Shown in pieces: positions 1 through 11,426 of a stretch of DNA of 64,000 bases (the first letter of the stretch is position 1; each line of letters starts with the position of its first letter). Below the pieces are notes generated by a model. It made no database searches. It was not told where the DNA came from and saw nothing but the letters and a program-made list of their open reading frames with translations. The position numbers were made by a program, and so were the translations under genes. This DNA comes from Madurella fahalii (lineage: Eukaryota; Ascomycota; Sordariomycetes; Sordariales), in NCBI GenBank assembly GCA_029876055.1, contig CM056878.1, forward strand, positions 4,154,001 through 4,218,000, read 5' to 3'.

Positions 1-2986
1 TGATCATTTTCCACATGGTAAGATTGATGAGCGGCGCCGTTCGGGATTCCGGGGCGCGGTCGAGCTGGCTGTCACTGGGCGGGTCGGTCGCCAGTGCCAG
101 CGCCGCAAACGTGTCCATGATCAGGTTGACCCACAGGAGCTGGATCGCGTTGAGAACGGACCGCTCTTCGCTGCTCGCCACGGCCGAGATGAAAGTGAGG
201 ACCACGGCCGTGATGTTGACCGTGACTTGGAACTGGAGGAATTTCTTGATGGCGTCGTTGATGGCCCGGCCCCAGGCGAGCGCCTTTACGATAGACGAGA
301 AGTTATCGTCCATGAGGATGATGTCGGATGCTTCCTTGGCCACTTCGGTGCCCATGACGCCCATAGAGAAGCCCACATCGGCCGCTTTGAGCGCCGGGGC
401 GTCGTTTGTTCCGTCGCCGGTCACTGCAACAACTTGGCCCAGCGACCGTAGAGACTCGACGAGCAGACGCTTATCCTCGGGGCTGGACCTGGCCAGGATG
501 CGGAGGTCCAAGACCACAGCGCGCATTTGCTCCTCGCTGAGACGGCGGAACTCGGCGCCCTCCATCACAAGCCCGTTCTCGCCTGTGATGATGCCGCACT
601 CGCGAGCGATGGCGCGGGCCGTTTCCACCCTGTCTCCTGTGACCATTTTCACCGCTACCGACGCGCGCTGGCAATCGCGCACTGCCACTGAGACGCCCTC
701 GCGGACAGGGTCCTGGATGGCGAGCACGGCGACCCACGTCATGTCGTGGAACACGTCGGCGAGCTCAACCTGGGCGCAGTTGGCGCGCACGCCCTCCGGC
801 GGCCAGGAGTCGACATCTCGATATGCCAAGGCTAGCGTCCGGAGCGACAGCGATGCGTACCGCGACACGGCCTTTGAGATGTCCCCCTTGTCTGACTCGC
901 CAAACAGTGAAGTAGAGAGCGGCCCTGTCGGATCGGCCACGCCAGCGCTGCACTGCGCCAACACCACCTCGGGTGCTCCTTTGATGAGGAGTCGGTATTT
1001 GCCTCCCGGGAGCTTGATGACTGTACCCATGCATTTCTGTCGTGAATTGAAAGGGAATAATTGTACGAGGGCGTGGTTGGCGCGTTCGATGGCCAGGGGT
1101 CCGAGGTCAAGGCTCCGTCTGGCCCAGTCGAGGAGCGCCGTTTCGGTCTTGGTACCGATAAATATTGGCTTGCCGTTTTCTTCGCCTTCGAAAGCTGTCG
1201 TGTTGATAGCAATGGACTCCTTTACGAGATCTCGGAATTCGCCGTGAAGGATTGATGACAGCTCTGCTGTCGAGAGCCGCGTTGCGGTTCTAGTAGGACG
1301 AACGAGAGCCCCCTCGTCGCCTCCAGCCCCGTTCATCGTCGGAGATACATCATTGTCATTTAAATCTTGACAGTACCTTCCATCGCAAAAGCTAACTCCG
1401 CACGAGCCCAGAGCGCCCGCGACAACCGTCATGACATTCTCTGTGAGGGTCCCTGTCTTGTCGGAGCAGATAATCGTCGCGTTGCCCATGGTCTCGCAGC
1501 ATTGTAGATGCCGTACAAGGTTGTTTTCCTTGGTCATCCTCTTGGTGGCGAATGCTAGAGAGAGCGTCACAGCTAACGGCAAGCCTTCCGGAACGGCAAT
1601 GACAATGATAGTAATGGCGGTGATAAGGATCCTGAGAAAGTTCTGGCCTTTTTCCTCGGGGCTGGCTTGGTTTGCCGGGAGTCGAGCAGCAAACTCGATG
1701 AATAGCACTACGAATAGCAGCAGCCCTGCCGCACTGCCTAGCTTTGCGATATATCCTAGGTATCCGATTAGCATTATGTGTCCCAGAAATCGTGTGGCAC
1801 GTCAGGGTGTGCTTACCGGCAAGAACGTTCAATCTCGCTTGCAACGGCGTCAGGCCGGGGTCATTGCGAAGCGCCATCATAGTTCTCCCGTAGCCAGAGT
1901 GCGGCCCAACCGCCGTCACGGGAAATGTCCCCACGCCATCCAGAACCCTGGCGCCCGAGAGGAGGAACGGGTCCAGCTTTGCAATCGTCTTGGTGTTGGG
2001 ATCAGGCTCTCGCAGAAGAGCCGACAAGACGGCCTCGGCGGGCATCTTCTTGACCACATCGGATTCCCCAGTCGAGGATGCTTCGTCACAACTGATGTTA
2101 TGACCCTGGACCAGCACCCCATCTACCGGTATCACATCGCCCTGTTCCAGCGCCACAACATCCCCTACCAACACATCATGGACAGAAATCCTTGAGGGCT
2201 TGCCCGACCGGATCACCGTAACATATCTGTCCGCCTTCTTCCTGTGTAGCTTGCGAAACTGCCTTTCCTTTTGCCAGTCGTTTAGGGCACCGACGAAGAC
2301 CACGACCAGGATCGCAACGATGATAGCGACACCTTCAATCCACTCGACTTGCGCGCTTTCTCCTTCCCCATGATGGCTGTCAAACGTTTGGTACAAGCCG
2401 AGGGCAAGAGAGATGGCGGCCGCCACGCTGAGCAGGATAAGGACCCTGTCTTGGAGCGCAATCCAGGCGAGCGCGAGAAACGTCTTTGATTTCCGCTCTG
2501 GTAGGCGGTTTTCCCCGAATACCCGTCGCCGATCCGCGTAGTGATCATCCGGTTTAGCGCCTAGGAATGGGAATGGTATCTGGGATCTATTTAGCGCCGT
2601 TCGTTAATCCGTGCTTCTCGGGTTATCCTGACTGGTGTTGCTCTCGGGGTCAATGCATCCGCATACCGGTTCGACTCGGACCGGTGCGATGGCCCTGACA
2701 AAGCCTCCCTAAACGTTACGGTGCCGCTCAGTCTGGCCTCGTCAATACTGAGCCCCGCTCGACAGTTGGTTCTCAGGCCTCTTTCCAGCCCCGATAGGCC
2801 CCCTAACTGCTGCAGGATGGCGACTGATTTCGGTTCTATGAGCTTGGATAGATGTCCAGGAGAGAAGGCGAACGGGTTGTTCTCCATGTTGAAAAGATCC
2901 TCTTCCCCCGGAGTTGCCCGCAACGAAGCCGGCCATGCCGAGTCAAGCACTAACGATGGGGTTTCGGCGTGGTTTGTTTGATCCAT
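1..2986 (-). CDS. P-type Ca2+-transporting ATPase, type IIB (PMCA/Pmc1-like), C-terminus beyond window
   Basis: Pumps Ca2+ out of the cytosol at the expense of ATP; fungal members sit in the vacuolar or plasma membrane (yeast PMC1, Neurospora nca-2/nca-3 group). Proposed exons on the minus strand: 2986-2667, 2586-1817 and 1755-1, about 948 codons visible. The 80-nt intron (2666-2587) and 61-nt intron (1816-1756) both have GT/AG ends and restore the frame exactly. Visible landmarks: the N-terminal NPFAF...LSKLIEPKS segment, actuator-loop TGES (about 2050-2085), the fourth-helix PEGLPLAV (about 1580-1600), the phosphorylation site DKTGTLTEN (about 1437-1464) and the hinge TGDGTNDAPALK (about 380-425). 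The frame is open to base 1, in the C-terminal membrane region, so the last helices are missing only because the window ends. The start at 2986 gives the family-typical N-terminus. Confidence 0.93.
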
Positions 2987-3742
2987 CCGTGTCTGTAGAC
3001 AGTATGGAGTAGCATGCGACGCATCGACTTAGATATCACAAGGAAAATGACGTGCAAAGGGGGCGGGGCCATTGGTCTGACGTTTATTTGATGGCATAAG
3101 CGGTAGACAGTAAGAAGGCATCGTCTTAATATTGTTACTGCTAATTACCACATTGGTACGACTTCGTGGCGTGTTGAAATCATTTGATGCGGATACTGTA
3201 ACAGCATAGCCTCAATCATTCTAGATGTTCGTATGCTTGTGGCGTGGTGAGGTCATGTGATGCGGACGTCACGACGGGGAGATCTTTTGTCCTCGAGGCT
3301 GGAGTATGCGGTGGCGTGGTCTGCTCATCGGATTAAGATTCAACAAGACCCCTTCTTCTCACCGACAAAAGGCCTAAAATATTTGCGCGCACGGCATTTG
3401 CTCCTAAGTTCTCGAAAAATACACCCCAATCACCCGACTTAAGACACGTATACCTAACATAAATGTTCCCAATGGATCTCTTCAAGTTGTTAGTAACCAA
3501 AGCCTCTCCAGGCATTCAATTCGAACAAAATGACGCCTGCCCCTGGTTTGCAGCGCCCATCGAATTGGATCCTATGACAATGAACTGCCGTCGCCCACAC
3601 CTGTAGATGGATACTACCCTAGGAACAATCCGGACGACAAGGGCTAAAGAAAAAGGAGAATTGGCAACTGAATAACGCGTAACGCATGTTGCCCCCATGC
3701 TACGGATCACTCTTGTTCAGCGGCCCGTCTAAGCATCCAGAG
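2987..3742. other. Intergenic: Ca2+-ATPase upstream region
   Basis: 756 bases between the start of the Ca2+-ATPase and the stop of the next minus-strand gene. They presumably hold the ATPase promoter and the 3' UTR of the HET gene. The only structure I see is an imperfect 31-nt direct repeat, listed separately. The ORFs here are short and unconvincing. Confidence 0.5.
3163..3266. repeat. Imperfect 31-nt direct repeat (3163-3193 and 3236-3266)
   Basis: Two copies sharing the cores GTGGCGTG and TGATGCGGA, with 25 of 31 positions identical by eye, spaced 73 nt start to start. They lie about 180-280 bases upstream of the Ca2+-ATPase start codon. They could be degenerate regulatory repeats or a duplicated remnant; the sequence alone does not decide. 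Confidence 0.55.
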
Positions 3743-5569
3743 CTATCCTAAAACAAGATCGATCTCATCCGTGTACTCTCGATCCCAAGTGGCGGCAGTA
3801 ATCCGCCCGAGACCTCTACGATAAGCCACATTTTCATTCCATTCGATCCATAGGACGTAGATTATCCTCTTAACCTCCGGGTCCCAGGGCGTGGCCGAAA
3901 AGTCACCGAGGATCTCTTGCCCAAAGTCGCCCCATTTAGTGACTCGCTTCGGGTCCCACGTCATTCCAGCAGCCACTTCAACAAGCTCAAACATGATTTC
4001 ATCACCATCATCTAGCCCGTAAGAACCCCCGGCCGGGAGCAACATAAGTCTGAGCATCCCGCATTCCGATCCCGACTTGTCGAGAAGTGTAAACTCATCT
4101 GTCTTGTGCAGAGATCGTCGACGTCCTCTGAAATAGCCTCGCAGTGTCTGCGTGTACAGTTTGCTCGCTGATACCACGTTTCCCGGTTCGCAGAACAAAG
4201 GGAGTGGGTACGCTGTTCTGGTGTCGTCGAGTCCGGCATATTTCCACACCGGACGCGGATGCATCTCGACCTGCTCCCATCCCTCGACCGGTTCATCGCG
4301 GAACCGATAGCACGGCCTATAGGTGAGAGACGAGGCACGGATCTCGGACATGCCGTGGACGGGGTCGACGTAGAACCATGGCGCAGTCGGCATGACCTGG
4401 AAGACCCAGGAACCCTTTCGGTTATGCTGTAGAAGATGAAGATGGCTAAAATGCTTCAGCCAGGACTCGGTGTCGATGGACCCTTCCCAGCCGACCCAAG
4501 ACCAACTCGGCAAATGTGCGTCATCATCAGCTACGCTGCCGTTTGAAGGAACCCGTCGTTGCAGCGTCTCAGCAGGCTGCCACAGCAGGGCCTCGTAAAA
4601 GAACATTTGCGGCAGCCCGGATATGAACCCGCCGTCGAACGAGTACCTCCACGTCGACAGGAGGCTGGAGATGGCCTTGAGCGCGTCTTCTGGATAGGTG
4701 AACTGGCGAGTGTTGTAGCTTCTCACCGCGAGCATGTACTGCGGGATATCGGGACAGGCTGTCAAGCCGACCCGGACGGGCCAGCGCGGGATCGTGAAGA
4801 TGCTGTTGAGGCGGCACTCATTCCACGCGGCGGCGGGGCACTCCCAGAGGACGACCTGGTTATGGAACATGATGCGCCGCCGGGAGAATATCATCTCCTG
4901 GAAGGTCCATCCGCGGTTGTACCATATGGCCGACTGTGACAGCAGCGACGCCTGCACCTCGCGCACCGAGTCGCCGTGCAGGAAACGCGGCTCGGTGACG
5001 CCTCGGATCCCCCGTAGGCCGTGGTCGGCGTCCCACCCGTCTGCAGCGATGATAGTCACGTAAGCGTTGGCGTAGATCCACGCCATGGCGTGGATCTGCT
5101 TGCGCTTGACCTCCAGGTCGTCCTGGACGATGCATAGCGCGTCGACCCAGAGGTAGGGGATCCCCAGGCGCTCGAGCAGGCCCATTGCGTGCCGGATGGT
5201 CCGAGGTAGGAACATGTCCGTGGCCGCCTCGAGGGACCCCGGCTCGAGGAGTCTCGATAAGTTGGCTGTGGTGGCCTGGCTGCAGCTCACTCCGCCCCAG
5301 ACGTAGCTCAGCGCGGCGTATCGATCGTCTGGACCCGCCGGCGTCAAGCATTTGCGGGAAATGTCAATCAGCCATTGCGGCCGGGTTTCCACCGATTCTG
5401 CCGTCCTGAGAACGGTTCGGCAGGTTAAGGCGTGGTTCTTGTCGCAGGTATACAGCCAGAGCTCAAGGGATGTGATATCAATCCAGGAGGGGTCCACTTC
5501 TTCGAATGCGCTTTGTGTTTCCAGAAGGTAGGGTTCGTCAGACCGTTCAGCACGGGTACTCATTGTCAT
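3743..5569 (-). CDS. HET-domain (heterokaryon incompatibility) protein
   Basis: Intronless ORF with a HET domain (PF06985), a module that in filamentous fungi triggers non-self recognition and programmed cell death on heterokaryon formation; most paralogues have no known partner. Numbered from the ATG at 5569 (608 aa), the three hallmark blocks are YAALSYVWGG at about 84-93, LGIPYLWVDALCIVQ at about 135-149 and RGWTFQE at about 219-225, followed by the usual divergent C-terminal half. I chose 5569 (or 5563, two codons later) because the upstream in-frame extension to an ATG at 5683 starts with an unconserved hydrophobic stretch; that longer 646-aa form cannot be excluded. No NACHT, WD or other signalling module is fused to it. 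It lies in tandem with the Ca2+-ATPase. Confidence 0.88.
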   Translation of the reverse strand: MTMSTRAERSDEPYLLETQSAFEEVDPSWIDITSLELWLYTCDKNHALTCRTVLRTAESVETRPQWLIDISRKCLTPAGPDDRYAALSYVWGGVSCSQATTANLSRLLEPGSLEAATDMFLPRTIRHAMGLLERLGIPYLWVDALCIVQDDLEVKRKQIHAMAWIYANAYVTIIAADGWDADHGLRGIRGVTEPRFLHGDSVREVQASLLSQSAIWYNRGWTFQEMIFSRRRIMFHNQVVLWECPAAAWNECRLNSIFTIPRWPVRVGLTACPDIPQYMLAVRSYNTRQFTYPEDALKAISSLLSTWRYSFDGGFISGLPQMFFYEALLWQPAETLQRRVPSNGSVADDDAHLPSWSWVGWEGSIDTESWLKHFSHLHLLQHNRKGSWVFQVMPTAPWFYVDPVHGMSEIRASSLTYRPCYRFRDEPVEGWEQVEMHPRPVWKYAGLDDTRTAYPLPLFCEPGNVVSASKLYTQTLRGYFRGRRRSLHKTDEFTLLDKSGSECGMLRLMLLPAGGSYGLDDGDEIMFELVEVAAGMTWDPKRVTKWGDFGQEILGDFSATPWDPEVKRIIYVLWIEWNENVAYRRGLGRITAATWDREYTDEIDLVLG

Positions 5570-6988
5570 TCGTTGCGCATGTTGGAGCGCTTGCAGGCTT
5601 GCTAATTGAGGTGTCCAATACCAATGATAGGAGCACTCAGTATTAGCGCTGGCTGTTATCGTATTAATAATAAGCAGATACATAAACCAGGTCCCCCTTC
5701 TCGCGCGAGGTGGGGTGGCTCATGCCTCTCAAGCTGCCTCAGCGAACCGCGTAATTCTGTGTGGCGGAGTTCCTTGACCGACAAAGTAGGCGGCTGAGCC
5801 TCAGCCCTGCCAAATCGGCGCATGGGATTTGGCGTGCTGCAGTGCAAACCGGTATTGTGCAGGCTGTATAGTTCAGCCCGTGATGCCCATCGCTGGCTTC
5901 GCACGGCTAACGAGTCAAGTCAGGTTGGCGAAAGCCTCGAGCTGCTTTAAAGTACGTTACGGAAGCCAGTGTAGCACCAGCTATCAGGAACCGAGAGTCG
6001 CTTCAGTACCCTCTTTGGCGGCGGCAACCATATGCCGCCGCCATCACCCGCCGGTAGCGGAATGCGAAACCGTAAATAATACCGGCTCAAGATCCAAGCG
6101 TGAAGGCTCATGAATACGTCCACCGATCGCCTTTGAGACGTTTGTGTTTTCTTAATCGTACGATGCAGTCAGTTAGCACGGTGATGCTAGACCGAGTAGA
6201 ATTCCGGTGCGATCTATGGCCCTCCTCTCCATGCACTATCTCTATATCGGACGCCTAATCGGCCTGTATCCCCCATTTCGTCTCTCAGCGCCCTGCTTGG
6301 TCCTGAGACACCACAACACACCTCATCTGTGTGCAATCCAAGAATATTACCATCACCGTCCTCCCACAAGTCCAACGTCTACCAACCAAGATGGCTCCTG
6401 GTGTTCCTCAAAGCCCCACTCTAGCAAGGTACCAGCATACCAATTCCTGGGCTATGACGATCACGCTGTCTTTCATCCACCATCTCGTCCGCTCTGCTGA
6501 TCCCTTGTGAACTACATCCATGCATGTGTCTAGTCGTAACTTCGCACCAAGTCCAAGAAGGTTGAGCATTGGGCAATTCTAATCGGAAATGTCAATGCTT
6601 GATAGCCCAGCGGATGAGAGGTCAGGGAAGCCGTTGAGGGCAGACGTACGACTGAGTTGAAGTTGAACGTTAATACTCGATACGGGACTCGAGGCAACAA
6701 TATGCACTTGCGCCAGCCGAACCCATGGTTCGGTTCAACTCTCATGATATAAAATCATGGCAGATTATAACATAGCTTAAACTGTCAGATCTTTCGAGAA
6801 TATTAGCTCCCGAGGGACTAAAAGTGAGGGCTCGATTTAGGAATCTCTCGTCCGTGAATTTATCGGTCCGAACAGAAGGACACCGACATATGCCGAATCA
6901 CCTTTACTTACTAAGTAGTCAGGGAAGTTGTGTTTTACAACACTCAAACGATCCCCGACCATGTAATCATTCGCCGCGGCCTTCCCGC
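5570..6988. other. Intergenic, no recognisable gene
   Basis: About 1.4 kb upstream of the HET gene and downstream of the small membrane-protein gene. Only short overlapping ORFs of biased composition occur, with no family similarity or believable intron structure. It presumably contains the HET gene promoter. Confidence 0.4.
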
Positions 6989-7510
6989 TCAGGGGTAAAG
7001 CCAAACCCCACGATACTGACGATGCGGTGTCTGGCGATAAGGCGTGTACCTCGGAGTGGGCGGGAATCTTACGGGCGGCGGCACTGTAGTCCACGCCTCT
7101 GTGGTAGTCGCTCCATGTACCCGGTTCCAGGTGGCAGCCCTGCGCAGCTCTTCAGCCTCGACCATATCGCTCTCGCTGTACTCGTCGTCCTCGACGTAGA
7201 TGGTCGCCCCGCGCCTCCAGCGGGCCGACCAGTAGCAGAAGATGAGCACGACGAGAAATGCGAATCCGAGGACGGTCCCGAGGATTATTGCTAGTTGCTG
7301 CTGTGTGATAGATGACGGAGGCCCCGGACTGACGGGTCCTAATGGCGGGGTCGTCGTGGTTGGAAGGTTGGTCGGAGCTGCTGGCGCCGAAGTGGGGCCG
7401 TCTCCGAGGGTGACGACGGCAATGATGGTGGTGGTGGGCCTGGTGATTGTTTGCGTCAAAACCCGACCCTGTCGGGCCCCAAGAGCCGGAGTGATCTGGG
7501 GGTTGGCCAT
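6989..7510 (-). CDS. Small single-pass membrane protein with Thr/Pro-rich ectodomain
   Basis: Hypothetical 173-residue protein. The ATG at 7510 is preferred to the in-frame upstream start at 7657, whose extra segment runs through an A12 tract and looks like untranslated leader. Residues 20-70 are rich in Thr, Pro and Ser, as in an O-glycosylated cell-surface stalk. Residues about 73-94 form one clear transmembrane helix, followed by a basic stop-transfer stretch (SARWRR). The tail, about 75 residues, is acidic and then Pro/Arg/Tyr-rich. No cleavable signal peptide is visible, so a signal-anchor (type III) topology or a missing upstream exon is possible. The layout is common among fungal surface proteins such as stress sensors, but there is no Cys-rich sensor domain, so I assign no function. 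Confidence 0.55.
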   Translation of the reverse strand: MANPQITPALGARQGRVLTQTITRPTTTIIAVVTLGDGPTSAPAAPTNLPTTTTPPLGPVSPGPPSSITQQQLAIILGTVLGFAFLVVLIFCYWSARWRRGATIYVEDDEYSESDMVEAEELRRAATWNRVHGATTTEAWTTVPPPVRFPPTPRYTPYRQTPHRQYRGVWLYP

Positions 7511-9460
7511 GATGTTGACGCCGGTGACGGACTTAAAAGGAGAATGATCATGGTGTGTTTTGCCCCACAACCGAACAACTTCCACTTTGTCTCTGGACGG
7601 CTTCGGTATAAAAGAAAAAAAAAAAAAACCGATATTGTCGCGAGTCGCGCGGGCCAAGCAAATCCGTCTGACTCCTCAACTGCCAAGGTCATTCCGCGCC
7701 GAGACCACTTCATATGTCTGCAGCACACCATTTCAGAGCGCCTATCACGGGAATGGTTCCCAGTAGGACTTGATAGCTAGCCCTTACCCATTCTCGGCAT
7801 CAGCTGCTGCAGCCGTCTCCGCATGTTTTCCGCGGGACCATCGGTGCCCTCTTTGGTGGCTCACGAGGCGTGTTGGGGTGGTGGCCAACTGTCTTGGCCA
7901 GCCCCCACCGGGTCTGTCCGGTGATACCTGAATACTACCACCGTCGGTCATATTGAAGCCTGGTATTGCATCGGCCTTTTTCCCAATTTACTGCCCAGTA
8001 ACAGACCGCCCCTCCACGTCCCCGAATTCTGCAAGCCACCTAAGGTGAGGTAATTTGGCGGAGCTCTGCACGGCCCAAAGGCTGTCTGCTTCTGTCCAGC
8101 TGCACCTCGATATCAGCCCGGAGGGGGGCCGTAGCAATACACCAATCAATGCTAAAGCGCTCACCCGCATAAGACGCCAAGCTCGTCAGTTTGCTGCAGG
8201 ACTTGGTTTAGTGCGGACCGTGAATTGGTTGTCCACTTGCTCAGACCAACCAGCTGGGGCTTGGGGACATGTCGTTCCACCATCCATTAGGGATCTTCAG
8301 AATTGCACAACGATCTGGCGGTCAGCATGGAAGGCAGTAGCAGATATCACCCAATATCTACGGTTGTTCCCGCTCTAAGAATTGCCGTGCATCTCGCAGC
8401 CTGGCATCAGTGGTGTCTGGGAATGGTGGTTCCACAACCTTGGCGAGTGGCAGCCGACGAACCAACGTATCACTGTACCGACGGACATGCCAGGTCATCG
8501 TGCATCGGTCTAACTGCAGCCTTAAGCTGTCGATTCTGCAAGTAAGCCGAATTATCTTGCATTGGGACGGCAGATGAGACTGGCGGTCTGCCAGATTGAT
8601 ATACTACGCTACCCTGACACTGACCAAGAGAAGACTTATTTTGGGCTACTACTAACTAATCAGCCGCTAAGTAGGTTGGGATTTTTCCTACTTCTAGCAA
8701 CACCAGTGCTAGCCTTACATATTAGTATCGATCTTAGCAACGGGATTCTGGGGATGGGACCCCAAAGGGATAGCCACCAGTCTCACAAATATCAAGTGAC
8801 TTAGGGGACTAGCCAAGGTCTAGGCAAACGCCAGTAAGGACATGGATAAATTGCCAAAGGGCCATGATTAATAAGTATTCTTGATAACTTGATTAAGGTA
8901 GCTTTCATGATTCGCAGCAGACAGAACGGTCAACTACGAGTACTACCTGGGTACACCTGTGATATCACTTTCATACACGATTATTTCATACTAATAGTAC
9001 TTTCTACTCACGAACGATGCGACAGGCTTCGGGAATGATTTGTGGGATGACCAACAAGCCGCCAAGACAACTCCGATACACGGCTCAAGCATATCGACAC
9101 ATTCTTATACTGCAAGTGCTCCTTGTGTGCCTTGACCTAACAACGGAGACTAGAAGCCGCAGATATCCAATAATCACGCCCACTGGTGTGACTTGGGCGC
9201 CTGGCTAATTCCGCCTCTTCTACCCCCAACCTTCGCCTGCGGCACATGGACCTTCATAAAGCCGTTGCAGTTGAGTTTCCAGCTTTTACAATAGATTCAA
9301 GGACAACGCAAGATTCTAATGATGTGTATATCCTACTACTAGCATGGATTAGGGAGGTCCACGAGGTCCAAAGGGCATTTTTCCTCCGGATCGATGTCGC
9401 CCCACACGCCTGTCCAAGCATCAAAGTCACAGGTATCTTCATTTCTCCCGCCTTGGACTG

Positions 9461-9486
9461 CCCCCCCCCCCCCCCTTTTTTTTTTT
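9461..9486. repeat. C15-T11 homopolymer tract
   Basis: An uninterrupted run of 15 C followed by 11 T on the plus strand. Such a 26-base pyrimidine tract is prone to slippage and assembly error; the exact length should not be trusted. Confidence 0.8.
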
Positions 9487-10713
9487 ATCTTACTTCCCCG
9501 CCGTACTCATTACATCCTCGTCGCAGCGCCTTCGCTTCCGCATTCTCCTACGGTTTGCCACGGCAGAGATCCCAAGACGTAACGACAAACAGCTTGGTGA
9601 GCACTTCTAACTTACTAGTAAGGACTACATCTCCCGAGTCACCTCAGCTACCACCTCTTCCCTAACTGGCATGCCTAGTTACTAGTAGTGCACGGTAGAG
9701 AAAGGATCCGAACTTGCGTTTGTTACAACAGTTTCACCCATGCAGTGTCTGAAAACTAGTACTAACCGGCGCCGCCGGCAAAAGGCGGGCACCGCGGCGA
9801 CGCGAGAGATACGTTGTTATCAGAACTCGATGGAGCTACGTCTCCCACGCGATGCGTTTCGACTACCGGCTTGTTTTGTCCTATAACCCGTCAGCAGTAG
9901 GCCCACTAACCAAGCCAATGCTCGCCGTAGTCTATGGACACCACGGGCGCTGTTTAGGGACACAACCTCAGATCCTCCGTTAGGATGTCGCCGAATGCAA
10001 CCTAAGCGCTGCAGGATGTGTCTAAGGATTACTTGGTGGAATGCCTGCGATACCTATGAGCATACGATCCGGGTTCGACGCATCACGCTTTATGTCGGTA
10101 TGTCGCTAGGAACCACCATCTCCTTCCGACCGGTGCTGCCATATTAACATAAACCCCCGACGGACATCAAGCGCTCCATGCGCACGAACCGGAAGCATGG
10201 GGCTTTTGTGCGCTAGCCGGCTGCCGCCTGGCCTCTCCTGCAAGGGACCTCAATTTCCCATGGAGACATCCGCCAACATCGCTATTTTGGGAGCCATGTC
10301 CGAATCTAGGTAACATCACTAAGCGTACACATGACTAGGCTGCCTATACGTCGAGAACTGGAGGAAGAGGAGATACGGATATATGAGACACTAACAGAAA
10401 CTTGCCACCGGCAAGGCCCAAGGCTACACGCAAGAGGCTTGTCACATCAGGTTTCGAGATGCCTAGGTTCCAGTGTGAACGTGCCGATCTACATACCCCT
10501 CACTTGGGCTGCCATTGCGATTCCACGGCTGCTACTAGGCAGATTGACCGCAAATTAAAGCCCAAGCCCCAAGACGCCTAATTATCCAGGACATCCCATC
10601 AGAAACAATAGTTCGTCGGACTATTATCCGCGTTAAAGTGCCGGCAATAGCAGACCCAAAGCATTTCTCTTATCGACTTCGCATCTTCGGCCTAGAACTC
10701 GCTGGTGAGCACC

Positions 10714-10720
10714 TATAAAA
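10714..10720 (+). promoter_or_regulatory. TATA box of the 10.8-kb secreted-protein gene
   Basis: The sequence TATAAAA lies about 82 bases upstream of the ATG at 10802, a normal distance for a TATA-driven, inducible fungal promoter with a short leader. A strong TATA box fits an environmentally regulated secreted protein. Confidence 0.55.
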
Positions 10721-10801
10721 AGCAAGGTACCCACCCACCGCGTTTTCTGTTTGACCCGCGTCTAATCTTTTGCATCTTCAGAGCCGCCTCCACCGGTCAA
10801 G

Positions 10802-11426
10802 ATGCGCTTCATTCCTCTCCTCGCCGCAGGCGTCTTGGCGCCTGTCAGTGTCCTTGCCGCTCCCGCCGGCTATGACGATGCGCTCTACAAGAGAGAGAAC
10901 CTGTGCCACTTGAGCTCCCCCCCGGTCCTCTGCCAGCCAAACTCCTCCGTGACCATCGAGGAAACGGCGCTTAGGGCGTACCAATTCTACCGCGCCTTCG
11001 TGGTGGATGGGGATCCCAGGACCATGTTTTCACTCATCGACAACGTCTACAAGGTGGGTTTCAAACTCCAGTCACATCGCCTAGCCAAACCTGCAGCGCA
11101 GGAGTTGACGGAATGCACCCTAGCAAAACTCTCCCGGATATCAGAGCGGGCCCCAAGCCATTTGGCCCCTTTTCTGCAACGGCAGAAAGATAGGAACCGA
11201 GCAAAACACAGCGTGGTGCTTCGACGCCAGCACGAACATGTCGTATGCGCGGTACTCGGTGACAGACAGATGGCACTGGGTCGACGGCTGCGTCAACGAA
11301 CATGTAGGTGCCAACTTGACACCCAGTGCAGCGTTGTACCAATACTGACTGCTTCGTTAGTGGGACCGGGGCGAGAGGATGCCTTCGCAGGACCAGTGCT
11401 ACAAATTGCCGGATGGTGCGACATAG
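10802..11426 (+). CDS. Small secreted Cys-rich protein, SnoaL/NTF2-like
   Basis: Predicted exons 10802-11053, 11124-11303 and 11361-11426 give 165 residues. Introns of 70 and 57 nt have GTGGGT...TAG and GTAGGT...TAG ends; the second has a good branch site (ATACTGAC). Residues 1-20 are a signal peptide (MRFIPLLAAG...), and Lys30-Arg31 is a possible Kex2 propeptide cleavage site. The mature part has six cysteines, enough for three disulphides. The segment Y83-K-Q-N-S-P-G-Y around the first junction resembles the YxQHxPG motif of SnoaL-like polyketide-cyclase folds, but here it is secreted, so a fold relationship is more likely than cyclase activity. The unspliced 308-aa ORF over the same bases is an artefact of reading through introns. 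The next gene downstream encodes another secreted SnoaL-like protein. Confidence 0.7.

Larger units (their letters stand above)
7511..10801. other. Intergenic, 3.3 kb without recognisable gene
   Basis: No ORF here resembles a known family. It contains an A12 tract near 7614-7627 and a C15-T11 homopolymer junction at 9461-9486. The segment around 8,600-9,010 is relatively AT-rich, with many CTA/TAG triplets as in old RIP-mutated DNA. The last 100 bases are the promoter of the secreted-protein gene. Confidence 0.4.

Noticed and set aside
15..1247. 410-codon plus-strand ORF
   Set aside because: It is the exact antisense of the Ca2+-ATPase hinge and nucleotide-binding region, whose minus-strand frame has family motifs; the plus-strand translation is Arg/Ser-rich with no motif.
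10060..10090. Possible tRNA T-arm (GGGTTCGAC)
   Set aside because: No A-box or foldable cloverleaf could be found upstream at the right distance; likewise none for other GTTCNA matches in the window.
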